A DNA stretch of 7,799 nucleotides. Origin: CAZWSE01 sp964636575. GTDB lineage: Bacteria; Pseudomonadota; Alphaproteobacteria; Rhodobacterales; Rhodobacteraceae. The stretch covers positions 1 through 7,799 of the forward strand of contig CAZWSE010000125.1 of assembly GCA_964636575.1 (NCBI GenBank), in the 5' to 3' direction. Under the pieces are notes generated by a model. That model searched no databases and was not told the origin of the DNA. It saw only the letters and a program-made list of their open reading frames with translations. Of the stretch, positions 1-6,061 are shown one piece after another; the stretch's first letter is position 1, and every line of letters starts with the position of its first letter. The position numbers and the translations under genes were made by a program.

Positions 1-122
1 TCACCAGCATCGGCAACCGCGCAATCGCGACGAACCCGTCCCCTGTCCCACTGCCAGCCGCAGCTTGGATGCTGATCGCCGCATTGGGTGGTCTGGGCGC
101 TGTTCGGTCGCGCAAAGCGTAA
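1..122 (+). CDS. C-terminal end of a VPLPA-CTERM sorted protein (5' truncated by window edge)
   Basis: Only the last 39 codons are present, read in the frame whose first full codon starts at base 3 and ending in TAA at 120-122. The tail has the three-part layout of a VPLPA-CTERM signal: the motif VPLPA (bases 45-59), a hydrophobic segment of about 17 residues (AAWMLIAALGGLGAV), and a short basic end (RSRKA). In this family (known for the related PEP-CTERM systems) the tail is recognised and cleaved by an exosortase of the XrtD type in the inner membrane, so the mature protein is expected to be exported or surface attached. The body of the protein lies outside the window, so its function cannot be named. 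A strong terminator begins 23 bases after the stop, so the gene appears to end its own transcription unit. Confidence 0.85.
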   Translation, partial: TSIGNRAIATNPSPVPLPAAAWMLIAALGGLGAVRSRKA

Positions 123-144
123 CCGACCTGCAAAACCACATTTG

Positions 145-173
145 AAAAGGGCGTGCTACGGCGCGCCCTTTTT
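145..173 (+). terminator. Intrinsic terminator after the VPLPA-CTERM gene
   Basis: A 12-base-pair hairpin pairs bases 145-156 (AAAAGGGCGTGC) with 161-172 (GCGCGCCCTTTT), with one G-T wobble and a TACG loop closed by C-G, which matches the very stable UNCG tetraloop class. The 3' arm runs into TTTTT (169-173). It follows the stop at 122 and precedes the glycosyltransferase start at 235, so the two genes are probably separate transcription units. It is also evidence against any glycosyltransferase start upstream of it. Confidence 0.85.
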
Positions 174-234
174 GCGTCGACCCATCCGCACAAACACCCT
201 AAACTGCCTTAAAAACAAGCGGGCGCACAGGCAA

Positions 235-1149
235 ATGACAAAATGGGGTATCGTGACAACGGTCAAAGCGCCCTTGGGCGAGATCGCGGATTTCGCAGCC
301 TATCATCTGGACTTGGGCGCGCACCGCATTTTCATCTACCTCGATGACCCTGACCCAACGACCCGCAATGCGCTGAATTCACACCCCAAGATCCGCGTAA
401 AAGGCTGCAACGCCGCCTATTGGGCCGGTCAACGCCCCAAGAAACACCAAGCCCGGCAAACATTTAACGCAACCCACGCCTACAACCGCGACACACAAGT
501 GGATTGGTTGGCGCATATCGATGTGGACGAATTTTTGGTGCCTGAAGGGGACGTGGGCGACCATCTGTCATCCCTGCCCGATCACATTGCAACGGCCCGC
601 ATCCGCCCGATGGAACGTTTGGCCGGCGGTGACGGCACTGCCTACAAGGCAAGCCGATTGGGTCGTGCAGAACGGCACATAGACGCCCAAGCCCTGTATC
701 CCACATTCGGGCCAAAGCTGCGCGACGGCTTCCTCAGCCATGTGGCGGGAAAAGTTTTCTTTCGAACGGGCCGTTTGGGCGTCGGATTTCGCATCCACAA
801 CGTCTTTGAACTTTTGGACCAAAACCCGGGTCAGGTGGAACTGGACAGCATCATGCTCGCCCATCATCACGCGGCTACGTGGAACAGTTGGCGGGCGCAT
901 TTTCTCTACCGGTTAGAGCAAGGTGCCTACAGGCCAGAGCTGGACAAAAGCGAAGATGGGCTAGGGTTGAACCGGCTCCTCGGCCACCTGTTTGAGACAG
1001 AAGGCGACACAGGCCTGCGCCGCTTCTTCGATGAGGTCTGCGCAGATACACCCGCATTGCGCGCCCGTCTGGCGGCCCTAGACCTGCTGCGCCTGCACAA
1101 TTTAAACCTGCCCGCCAAACGTGCCAAACACTTCCCAGAATTGGCCTGA
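235..1149 (+). CDS. Glycosyltransferase family 2-like protein
   Basis: This 304-residue protein resembles the Glyco_tranf_2_4 group of GT-A fold enzymes. It opens with a short beta-strand and loop (GIVTTVKAP, residues 5-13), followed by a region typical of the group (residues 19-40: DFAAYHLDLGA then IFIYLDD). The probable metal and nucleotide-sugar motif is D96-V-D98 in WLAHIDVDEFLVP, and a His cluster lies at 210-212 (AHHHAATW). No signal peptide or membrane segment is evident, so it is probably cytoplasmic and adds a sugar during cell-surface polysaccharide or glycan synthesis; donor and acceptor cannot be told from sequence. The frame stays open upstream to ATG 88, but those codons cross the preceding gene's stop and terminator, so ATG 235 is chosen, although only a weak CAGG lies in front of it. 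No terminator is visible after its stop. It stands alone rather than in a polysaccharide cluster. Confidence 0.8.
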   Translation: MTKWGIVTTVKAPLGEIADFAAYHLDLGAHRIFIYLDDPDPTTRNALNSHPKIRVKGCNAAYWAGQRPKKHQARQTFNATHAYNRDTQVDWLAHIDVDEFLVPEGDVGDHLSSLPDHIATARIRPMERLAGGDGTAYKASRLGRAERHIDAQALYPTFGPKLRDGFLSHVAGKVFFRTGRLGVGFRIHNVFELLDQNPGQVELDSIMLAHHHAATWNSWRAHFLYRLEQGAYRPELDKSEDGLGLNRLLGHLFETEGDTGLRRFFDEVCADTPALRARLAALDLLRLHNLNLPAKRAKHFPELA

Positions 1150-1189
1150 ACCTAACGGCCACAACCCAAAGCCTTCGCAGCGGCAGCAT

Positions 1190-1218
1190 TTGACGCAAGA
1201 CCGTTAATTTGCTATGTG
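1190..1218 (+). promoter_or_regulatory. Candidate sigma-70 promoter for the DEAD-box helicase
   Basis: TTGACG (1190-1195) and TATGTG (1213-1218) are separated by 17 bases, matching the housekeeping -35/-10 layout with a strong -35 and a weak -10. A start near base 1225 would give a leader of about 90 bases before the helicase ATG at 1316. It lies in the 166-base gap downstream of the glycosyltransferase, which has no obvious terminator, so read-through from that gene is also possible. The call rests on pattern only. Confidence 0.45.
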
Positions 1219-1224
1219 CGCGCA

Positions 1225-1269
1225 GTCGCCTAGATGTGAACAATCACAGAACCATAGGGGTTCGGCGAC
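1225..1269 (+). promoter_or_regulatory. Nested inverted repeats in the helicase leader
   Basis: The outer arms GTCGCC (1225-1230) and GGCGAC (1264-1269) are perfectly complementary. Between them sits the palindrome TGTGA-ACAA-TCACA (1235-1248), a 5-base-pair stem with a 4-base loop. As RNA this could fold as a stem enclosing a smaller hairpin at the 5' end of the predicted leader. As DNA the palindrome could be an operator just downstream of the predicted transcription start. The half-sites look CRP-like, but the 4-base spacing is that of FNR-type sites. Function is inferred only. Confidence 0.35.
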
Positions 1270-1292
1270 ACTTTGATGAGCGGGCCCAGTCA

Positions 1293-1313
1293 GTGTCCGC
1301 AAGATACGGATAC
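1293..1313 (+). promoter_or_regulatory. Hairpin covering the helicase ribosome-binding region
   Basis: GTGTCCG (1293-1299) can pair with CGGATAC (1307-1313), giving seven base pairs with one G-T wobble and a 7-base loop. The 3' arm holds the only Shine-Dalgarno-like stretch (ACGGA, 1306-1310) before ATG 1316. If it forms, it would hide the ribosome-binding site and lower initiation; an RNA helicase product could plausibly open it. The pairing is seen directly; the regulatory role is inference. Confidence 0.35.
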
Positions 1314-1315
1314 AT

Positions 1316-2767
1316 ATGACAAAGTTCACAGACCTGAAATTGAACCCGAAGGTTCTTAAAGCCATCGATGAGGCCGGCTATGAAACGCCGACCCCAATTC
1401 AAGCCGGTGCCATCCCGCCTGCCCTTGAAGGCCGCGATGTGCTTGGGATTGCCCAGACCGGTACGGGCAAGACCGCCAGCTTCACTTTGCCTCTCATCAC
1501 AATGCTCGCCCGTGGGCGCGCCCGCGCGCGGATGCCACGCAGCCTTGTGCTCTGCCCCACCCGCGAATTGGCTGCCCAAGTCGCCGAGAATTTTGACACC
1601 TACACCAAGCACCTAAAGCTTTCCAAAGCCCTGCTGATCGGTGGCGTGTCGTTCAAAGAACAAGATCTTCTGATCGACCGCGGCGTTGATGTGTTGATTG
1701 CCACGCCGGGCCGGTTGCTCGACCATTTTGAGCGCGGCAAGCTGATCTTGTCTGACGTGAAAATCATGGTGGTGGACGAAGCCGACCGGATGCTCGACAT
1801 GGGGTTCATTCCCGACATTGAACGCATCTTTTCGATGACGCCGTTCACGCGCCAGACGCTGTTCTTTTCGGCCACAATGGCCCCCGAAATTGAACGGATC
1901 ACCAATACGTTCCTGTCCAACCCTGAACGCATTGAAGTCGCGCGTCAGGCCACGACAGGCGAAAACATCACCCAAGGCGTGCTGATGTTCAAAGGCAGTC
2001 GCAAGGACCGCGAACCGACCGAAAAACGCAATGCCCTGCGCGCTTTGATCGATCTCGAAGGCGAGGCTTGCACAAACGCGATCATCTTCTGCAACCGAAA
2101 GATGGACGTGGATATCGTGGCCAAGTCGTTGACAAAGCACGGCTATGACGCCGCCCCCATCCACGGCGATCTGGACCAATCCCAACGGACCAAAACGCTC
2201 GAAGGGTTCCGCGAAGGCAAACTGCGCTTTCTGGTGGCCTCAGATGTGGCCGCGCGCGGACTTGATGTGCCAAGCGTAAGCCATGTGTTCAACTTCGATG
2301 TGCCAAGCCACGCCGAAGACTATGTGCACCGCATTGGTCGTACGGGTCGCGCAGGCCGCGACGGCAAAGCCATCATGATTTGTGTGCCGCGTGACGAAAA
2401 GAACCTCGCTGACGTGGAACGATTGGTGCAAAAAGAAATCCCGCGTCTGGACAATCCATTGGGTGATACAGCGGCTGCCCCGGCACCCGCCGCCGAGGAC
2501 ACCCCCCGCGAAGACAAGCCCAAGCGCACAAGATCGCGCGGCGGACGCAAACCCAAAGACGATGCGCAGCCCGCACCCGTCGCGGCTGAGGCCCCAGTGG
2601 AACAAACCGCTGAAGCCCCAAAACCCCGCCGAGACCGCAAACCGCGTGAGGACAAAGGCAGCAAACCGCAAAACCAATCGCGCCGGAACGACAACAAAGT
2701 GGTGGGCCTCGGCGACGATGTTCCCAGCTTCTTGGGTCAAAGCTTCGCTGAACGCAAAAGCGGCTGA
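1316..2767 (+). CDS. rhlE: DEAD-box ATP-dependent RNA helicase, RhlE type
   Basis: A 483-residue ATP-dependent RNA helicase with a complete set of family motifs: Q motif GYETPTPIQ (21-29), motif I AQTGTGKT (46-53), Ia PTRELAAQ (81-88), Ib TPGR (130-133), II DEAD (154-157), III SAT (185-187), V ARGLD (313-317) and VI HRIGRTGR (338-345). The two RecA-like domains span about 1-205 and 225-380. From about 385 a disordered Ala/Pro/Arg/Lys/Asp/Glu tail follows, with PREDK repeated at 397-401 and 443-447, ending in GDDVPSFL (466-473). Such tails usually aid RNA or partner binding. Family roles are ribosome assembly and RNA decay, often at low temperature. RhlE is preferred over CsdA/DeaD because the core is compact and no DbpA-like RNA-binding domain is seen; the exact subtype is less certain. 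It is probably transcribed from its own promoter and has a structured leader. Confidence 0.92.
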   Translation: MTKFTDLKLNPKVLKAIDEAGYETPTPIQAGAIPPALEGRDVLGIAQTGTGKTASFTLPLITMLARGRARARMPRSLVLCPTRELAAQVAENFDTYTKHLKLSKALLIGGVSFKEQDLLIDRGVDVLIATPGRLLDHFERGKLILSDVKIMVVDEADRMLDMGFIPDIERIFSMTPFTRQTLFFSATMAPEIERITNTFLSNPERIEVARQATTGENITQGVLMFKGSRKDREPTEKRNALRALIDLEGEACTNAIIFCNRKMDVDIVAKSLTKHGYDAAPIHGDLDQSQRTKTLEGFREGKLRFLVASDVAARGLDVPSVSHVFNFDVPSHAEDYVHRIGRTGRAGRDGKAIMICVPRDEKNLADVERLVQKEIPRLDNPLGDTAAAPAPAAEDTPREDKPKRTRSRGGRKPKDDAQPAPVAAEAPVEQTAEAPKPRRDRKPREDKGSKPQNQSRRNDNKVVGLGDDVPSFLGQSFAERKSG

Positions 2768-2772
2768 AACGC

Positions 2773-2805
2773 AAAAAGGCCACGCTTAAACGGCGTGGCC
2801 CTTTT
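2773..2805. terminator. Bidirectional intrinsic terminator between convergent rhlE and rnj
   Basis: GGCCACGC (2778-2785) pairs perfectly with GCGTGGCC (2793-2800) around a 7-base loop. A-runs on the left (2773-2777) and T-runs on the right (2802-2805) flank it, so a T-tract follows the hairpin on either strand. There is a single A/C mismatch at the base (2777 with 2801). It begins 6 bases after the helicase stop and 21 bases beyond the rnj stop, so one element can end both convergent units. Confidence 0.85.
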
Positions 2806-2825
2806 CTTGGTCAAAGCACCGTGGG

Positions 2826-4496
2826 TCAGCTCAAACGGCTAATCACCACAGTCACCTCCGGCTTTTTGCCAATCTCGTTCACAGCACTCTGACGGACCGT
2901 CCGGCGCAGGCTTTCTTCTAGCTTATCATCGTCGCGCATGGTCTTGGCATTGGCGCGGTTCAGGAACTGGCTCAGGTCCTCTTCCAGCACATCTATCAAC
3001 GGCGCTTTGGAACTGCCCATCTCGGGCAGACCTTTGGCATCACACCACGGATCGCCCAGTGGCTCGTTTTCGTCATCCACGATCACGGTCACAGTTACAT
3101 GCCCGTTCAAGGCCATGCGGATACGGTCCCGCACTACGCCATCCAACGCGCCAATCTGGACCGAACCATCCAGATATGTGCGACCCGTTTCGATGTAATC
3201 GGCAACAGTCGGCGCATTTCCAGACAGATCAATCATCATGCCATTCACTGCAACAACGCCCTGCATACCCTTGGCTTCACACAGTTTTACATGTTCGCGC
3301 AGATGACGATGTTCGCCATGCATCGGAATCACCATCTGAGGTTTCACAACGCTGTGCAGTTCCTCAATATCAGGTCGGTTGGCATGGCCGGACACGTGGT
3401 AATGGCCACCGCTGCTTTCGTCCACGATATCAACGCCCATCTCGGAAAACTGGTTGATGATACGGATCACACCGCGCTCATTGCCGGGGATCGTTTTGGA
3501 AGAGAACAAAAACAAGTCACCCTCTTTCATCTCAATCCCCTGATACTTGCCCCGCGCCAACTGGGCAGAGGCCGCACGACGTTCACCTTGCGATCCGGTG
3601 ACCAGCAGCATCAGGTTCTCACGCGGGATGGATTTGGCATCCTCAGCACTCACCACCTGTGGAAAGTCGGTTAGCACCCCGGTCTGCACGGCAGCCTCAA
3701 TCATCCGGTTCATGGCGCGGCCCAGCAAGACGATAGACCGCCCTGCGCGGTGGCCCGCATCGGCCAGCGTTTTCACACGCGCGACATTGGACGCAAAAGT
3801 GGTCGCAACCACCATGCCCGCCGCGTCCTTGACCAGTTCTTCAATATTCGGGCCAACGCTTGTCTCAGATCGGCCTTCATGGCGCGAAAACACATTGGTG
3901 CTGTCACAGACCAATGCCTTGACGCCATCTTTGCTGATCTCGGCCCAGAGGTCGGGGTCATAGGGTTCACCCACAATCGGTGTCTTATCAAGCTTGAAGT
4001 CGCCGGTGTGGATGACGCGGCCCTCAGGGCTGTCAATCACCATAGCCGAGCTTTCAGGGATCGAATGCGACATCGGCAGAAAGCCCACCTTAAACGGGCC
4101 AGCCTCGACCTGATCCGGCCAAGGGTTGGCGATCGTAACCGCATCATCTGAAAATCCGAATTCACCCAGTTTGCGACGGGCGATATTGGCCGTGAAGGGC
4201 CGCGCATAAACAGGGGCGCCAAGGGCTTCATAGTAATGGGACACAGCGCCCACATGGTCTTCATGGGCATGGGTGATGAAAATGGCCTGCAAATCACCAC
4301 GGCGCTCTTTCAGCCAGGTCATATCCGGCAGGATCAAATCCACGCCAGGGCTGCCATCCATATCCGGAAAGGTGACGCCCAGATCGACCAGGATCAGCTT
4401 TTCTTTGCCCGGCTTTCCATAGCCGTAGACATAGGCATTCATGCCAATTTCACCCGCCCCACCGAGGGGAAGGTAGATTAAACGATTGTTACTCAT
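2826..4496 (-). CDS. rnj: Ribonuclease J (metallo-beta-lactamase/beta-CASP RNase)
   Basis: A 556-residue enzyme of normal length for the family. It has 5'-to-3' exonuclease and endonuclease activity and works in mRNA decay and rRNA maturation; the Rhodobacter sphaeroides homologue takes part in 23S rRNA processing. The zinc-binding metallo-beta-lactamase part shows LPLGGAGEIGMN (9-20), HAHEDH (76-81) and GDFKLD (165-170). The beta-CASP region includes LVTGSQGE and HVSGHA (367-372), followed by MHGEHRHL (392-399), which supplies the last metal-core residues. A C-terminal domain follows from about 450. The ATG at 4496 is three bases after the coaX stop, and the best Shine-Dalgarno-like AAGGA (4510-4514) is about 13 bases away, longer than usual, so initiation may depend on coupling to coaX. 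It is the last gene of the operon and ends at a shared terminator. Confidence 0.95.
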   Translation of the reverse strand: MSNNRLIYLPLGGAGEIGMNAYVYGYGKPGKEKLILVDLGVTFPDMDGSPGVDLILPDMTWLKERRGDLQAIFITHAHEDHVGAVSHYYEALGAPVYARPFTANIARRKLGEFGFSDDAVTIANPWPDQVEAGPFKVGFLPMSHSIPESSAMVIDSPEGRVIHTGDFKLDKTPIVGEPYDPDLWAEISKDGVKALVCDSTNVFSRHEGRSETSVGPNIEELVKDAAGMVVATTFASNVARVKTLADAGHRAGRSIVLLGRAMNRMIEAAVQTGVLTDFPQVVSAEDAKSIPRENLMLLVTGSQGERRAASAQLARGKYQGIEMKEGDLFLFSSKTIPGNERGVIRIINQFSEMGVDIVDESSGGHYHVSGHANRPDIEELHSVVKPQMVIPMHGEHRHLREHVKLCEAKGMQGVVAVNGMMIDLSGNAPTVADYIETGRTYLDGSVQIGALDGVVRDRIRMALNGHVTVTVIVDDENEPLGDPWCDAKGLPEMGSSKAPLIDVLEEDLSQFLNRANAKTMRDDDKLEESLRRTVRQSAVNEIGKKPEVTVVISRLS

Positions 4497-4499
4497 TGT

Positions 4500-5273
4500 T
4501 TAGGAGTTTTCCTTGTTAAACTTATGGATCACGGTCAGTCCGTGAATTGTCAGCTCGTCGACATAGGCGTCGAACAAAGCCTCGGTTTGCTGGAATAGCG
4601 GGGCCAGCCCCCCCGTAGAGATAACCCGCATCTCGCGGTCCCGTTCGGCTTTGATCCGGGCGCATATTTCGCGCACAAGACCAACATAGCCCCAGAACAC
4701 ACCCGATTGCATACACGCCACCGTATTGGTGCCCACAACCGACTGCGGTTTTGAAATATCAACATGCGGCAAGGCCGCTGCGGCGCGGTGTAACGCATCA
4801 AGCGACAGGTTAACACCCGGCGCGATCACGCCGCCAATATAGGCGCCATCGGCCGCCACAACGTCAAATGTCGTGGCGGTGCCAAAGTCGACCATAATCA
4901 GATCACCACCGTATAGATCGTAACCTGCCACCGTATTTACAAGGCGATCCGGCCCAACGGCGGTGCCTTCATCGACACGCACATCAATGGGCAGCAAGCA
5001 ATCGGGCTTGCCCACCACCAAGGGTCGCGTGTTGAAATAGCGATCCGACAGAACCCGCAAATTGAACACAACCCGCGGCACGGTCGATGAAATGATGACA
5101 TCCGTGATCGTGGCTTTGATGTTCTGCAACGCCATAATCGATGACAGCCAGACGTAATATTGATCCGCCGTGCGGGTTTGATCCGTGTCACAACGCCAAT
5201 CGGCCAGAAACTCCGTTCCGTTCCAGATCGCAAACACGGTGTTGGTATTGCCGCAGTCGATGGTCAGAAGCAT
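4500..5273 (-). CDS. coaX: Type III pantothenate kinase
   Basis: A 257-residue ASKHA-fold kinase that phosphorylates pantothenate with ATP, the first step of coenzyme A synthesis, in the cytoplasm. Type III enzymes need a monovalent cation and, unlike CoaA, are not inhibited by CoA. Motifs visible are the phosphate loop IDCGNTNT (5-12, Asp6), GPDRLVNTVAG (107-117, with Asp109 in the position of the catalytic base) and MVDFGTATTFDVV (127-139), followed by GGVIAPGVNLSLDAL. The frame is open to an ATG at 5300, but that start overlaps birA. ATG 5273 has AAAGGGG seven bases upstream and gives the usual family start just before LTIDCGNT, so it is chosen. It lies 13 bases after birA, whose TGA overlaps the ribosome-binding site, and 3 bases before rnj. 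A Baf-like regulatory paralogue is less likely because the catalytic motifs are intact. Confidence 0.93.
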   Translation of the reverse strand: MLLTIDCGNTNTVFAIWNGTEFLADWRCDTDQTRTADQYYVWLSSIMALQNIKATITDVIISSTVPRVVFNLRVLSDRYFNTRPLVVGKPDCLLPIDVRVDEGTAVGPDRLVNTVAGYDLYGGDLIMVDFGTATTFDVVAADGAYIGGVIAPGVNLSLDALHRAAAALPHVDISKPQSVVGTNTVACMQSGVFWGYVGLVREICARIKAERDREMRVISTGGLAPLFQQTEALFDAYVDELTIHGLTVIHKFNKENS

Positions 5274-5280
5274 GGGTTTG

Positions 5281-5288
5281 CCCCTTTC
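5281..5288 (-). promoter_or_regulatory. Ribosome-binding site fixing the coaX start
   Basis: On the minus strand GAAAGGGG lies seven bases before ATG 5273 and shares bases with the birA TGA stop (5287-5289). It supports the shorter coaX start over ATG 5300 and suggests translational coupling from birA to coaX. Confidence 0.7.
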
Positions 5289-6036
5289 AAAAGTACACAT
5301 CTGCCGCAGGAATTGAAACGCGGCCTTTGCTTGTCTCTAAAACAAGTTGGCCCTGTTCGTCTATGTCGGTGAAGGTCCCAACGGTCTCAGAAGTCCCTGT
5401 GCGTGCTGTTATGACCTCACCCAATCGGGCAGCGCGGGCAAGCCAGGCAGACCGGATCGGGGCAAACCCGTAGGTTTCAAACTGGGCCTCATAGGCTGCG
5501 AAAGCCTCTGCCAGTACCAACAAAAAGTCCTCTGGCGTCACACCTGCGCCCGTTTCAGAAACCAAAGCAACAGGCCGAACAGCCCCCGCCTCAACCTCAG
5601 CCACATCAGGGGCAGCAACAAGGTTAACACCAATCCCGATGGCCAAATGCTGAACGCCAGCGCCCGCATTGACACTTTCCAGCAGAATTCCCGCAATCTT
5701 TCCGCCATTCAGCAAAACATCATTGGGCCACTTCAAAGCAAATGGATCGGTGCGGCCAGTGACGGCAACAAAAGCATCAAACAAAGCCAAGGCCGCCACA
5801 AAAGACCGCAATGCCATCTGATCAGGCGCGCCTGTGACAGGCATTATCAAAGTCGCAGCAAAATTGCCTTTTGGCATCGCCCAAGCCCGTCCACGCCGCC
5901 CACGCGCCGCTGTTTGATCAAACGCCAGTATCCACTCCGGCCCGGCCAAGTCAGGAGCAATCCGCGCGGCCTCAGACAGCGTGCTGTCCACAGACGGCAA
6001 AACGCGCCGACCGTATCCCGCAGGCCAGTCCTTCAT
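5287..6036 (-). CDS. birA: Biotin--[acetyl-CoA-carboxylase] ligase, monofunctional
   Basis: A 249-residue ligase that makes biotinyl-AMP from biotin and ATP and transfers biotin to a lysine of the acetyl-CoA carboxylase carrier protein and other biotin enzymes. Visible motifs are VDSTLSEA (16-23), the biotinyl-AMP loop ARGRRGRAW (44-52), KWPNDVLL (102-109), K113 in GGKIAGILLE (catalytic lysine position) and GIGVNL. A small C-terminal domain ends in GRVSIPAADVYF. No N-terminal helix-turn-helix is present, so it should not be a biotin-operon repressor of the E. coli type. The frame is open to ATG 6132, inside nuoN; ATG 6036 is preferred because it starts just before the conserved domain, has CCGGA in front and clears the nuoN stop by 25 bases. 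The first Gly of the canonical GRGRRG loop is Ala here. Confidence 0.93.
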   Translation of the reverse strand: MKDWPAGYGRRVLPSVDSTLSEAARIAPDLAGPEWILAFDQTAARGRRGRAWAMPKGNFAATLIMPVTGAPDQMALRSFVAALALFDAFVAVTGRTDPFALKWPNDVLLNGGKIAGILLESVNAGAGVQHLAIGIGVNLVAAPDVAEVEAGAVRPVALVSETGAGVTPEDFLLVLAEAFAAYEAQFETYGFAPIRSAWLARAARLGEVITARTGTSETVGTFTDIDEQGQLVLETSKGRVSIPAADVYF

Positions 6037-6052
6037 TTTTCCGGAAATACTC
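6031..6052 (-). repeat. Candidate Rhodobacteraceae gene-boundary repeat spanning the birA start
   Basis: On the minus strand GAGTATTT is followed by CCGGAAAA and then ATGAAG, the last containing the birA start codon. From memory, closely similar strings (GAGTATTT, a short variable part, then ATGAAG) recur at gene boundaries in Rhodobacter, Paracoccus and Roseobacter genomes. Only one copy is in this window, so repeat status cannot be shown here. A 10-base palindrome TTTCCGGAAA lies inside it (6038-6047). Confidence 0.35.
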
Positions 6053-6061
6053 AAAAAGCCT

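Noticed and set aside
1150..1189. Terminator for the glycosyltransferase gene
   Set aside because: Only a weak GC-rich hairpin can be drawn and there is no T-run after it.
1235..1248. Canonical CRP binding site
   Set aside because: The CRP consensus needs six bases between TGTGA and TCACA; only four are present, so it is kept only as an unassigned palindrome.
1613..2185. 190-codon open frame on the minus strand opposite the helicase
   Set aside because: It overlaps the helicase core motifs, has no recognisable domain and no ribosome-binding site or promoter of its own.
3099..3674. 191-codon open frame on the plus strand opposite rnj
   Set aside because: Antisense shadow of the RNase J beta-CASP region; His/Asn/Gln-rich and without family features.
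5274..5300. Extended coaX start at ATG 5300
   Set aside because: It would overlap birA and lacks a placed ribosome-binding site, while ATG 5273 has AAAGGGG at the right distance and begins just before the conserved phosphate loop.
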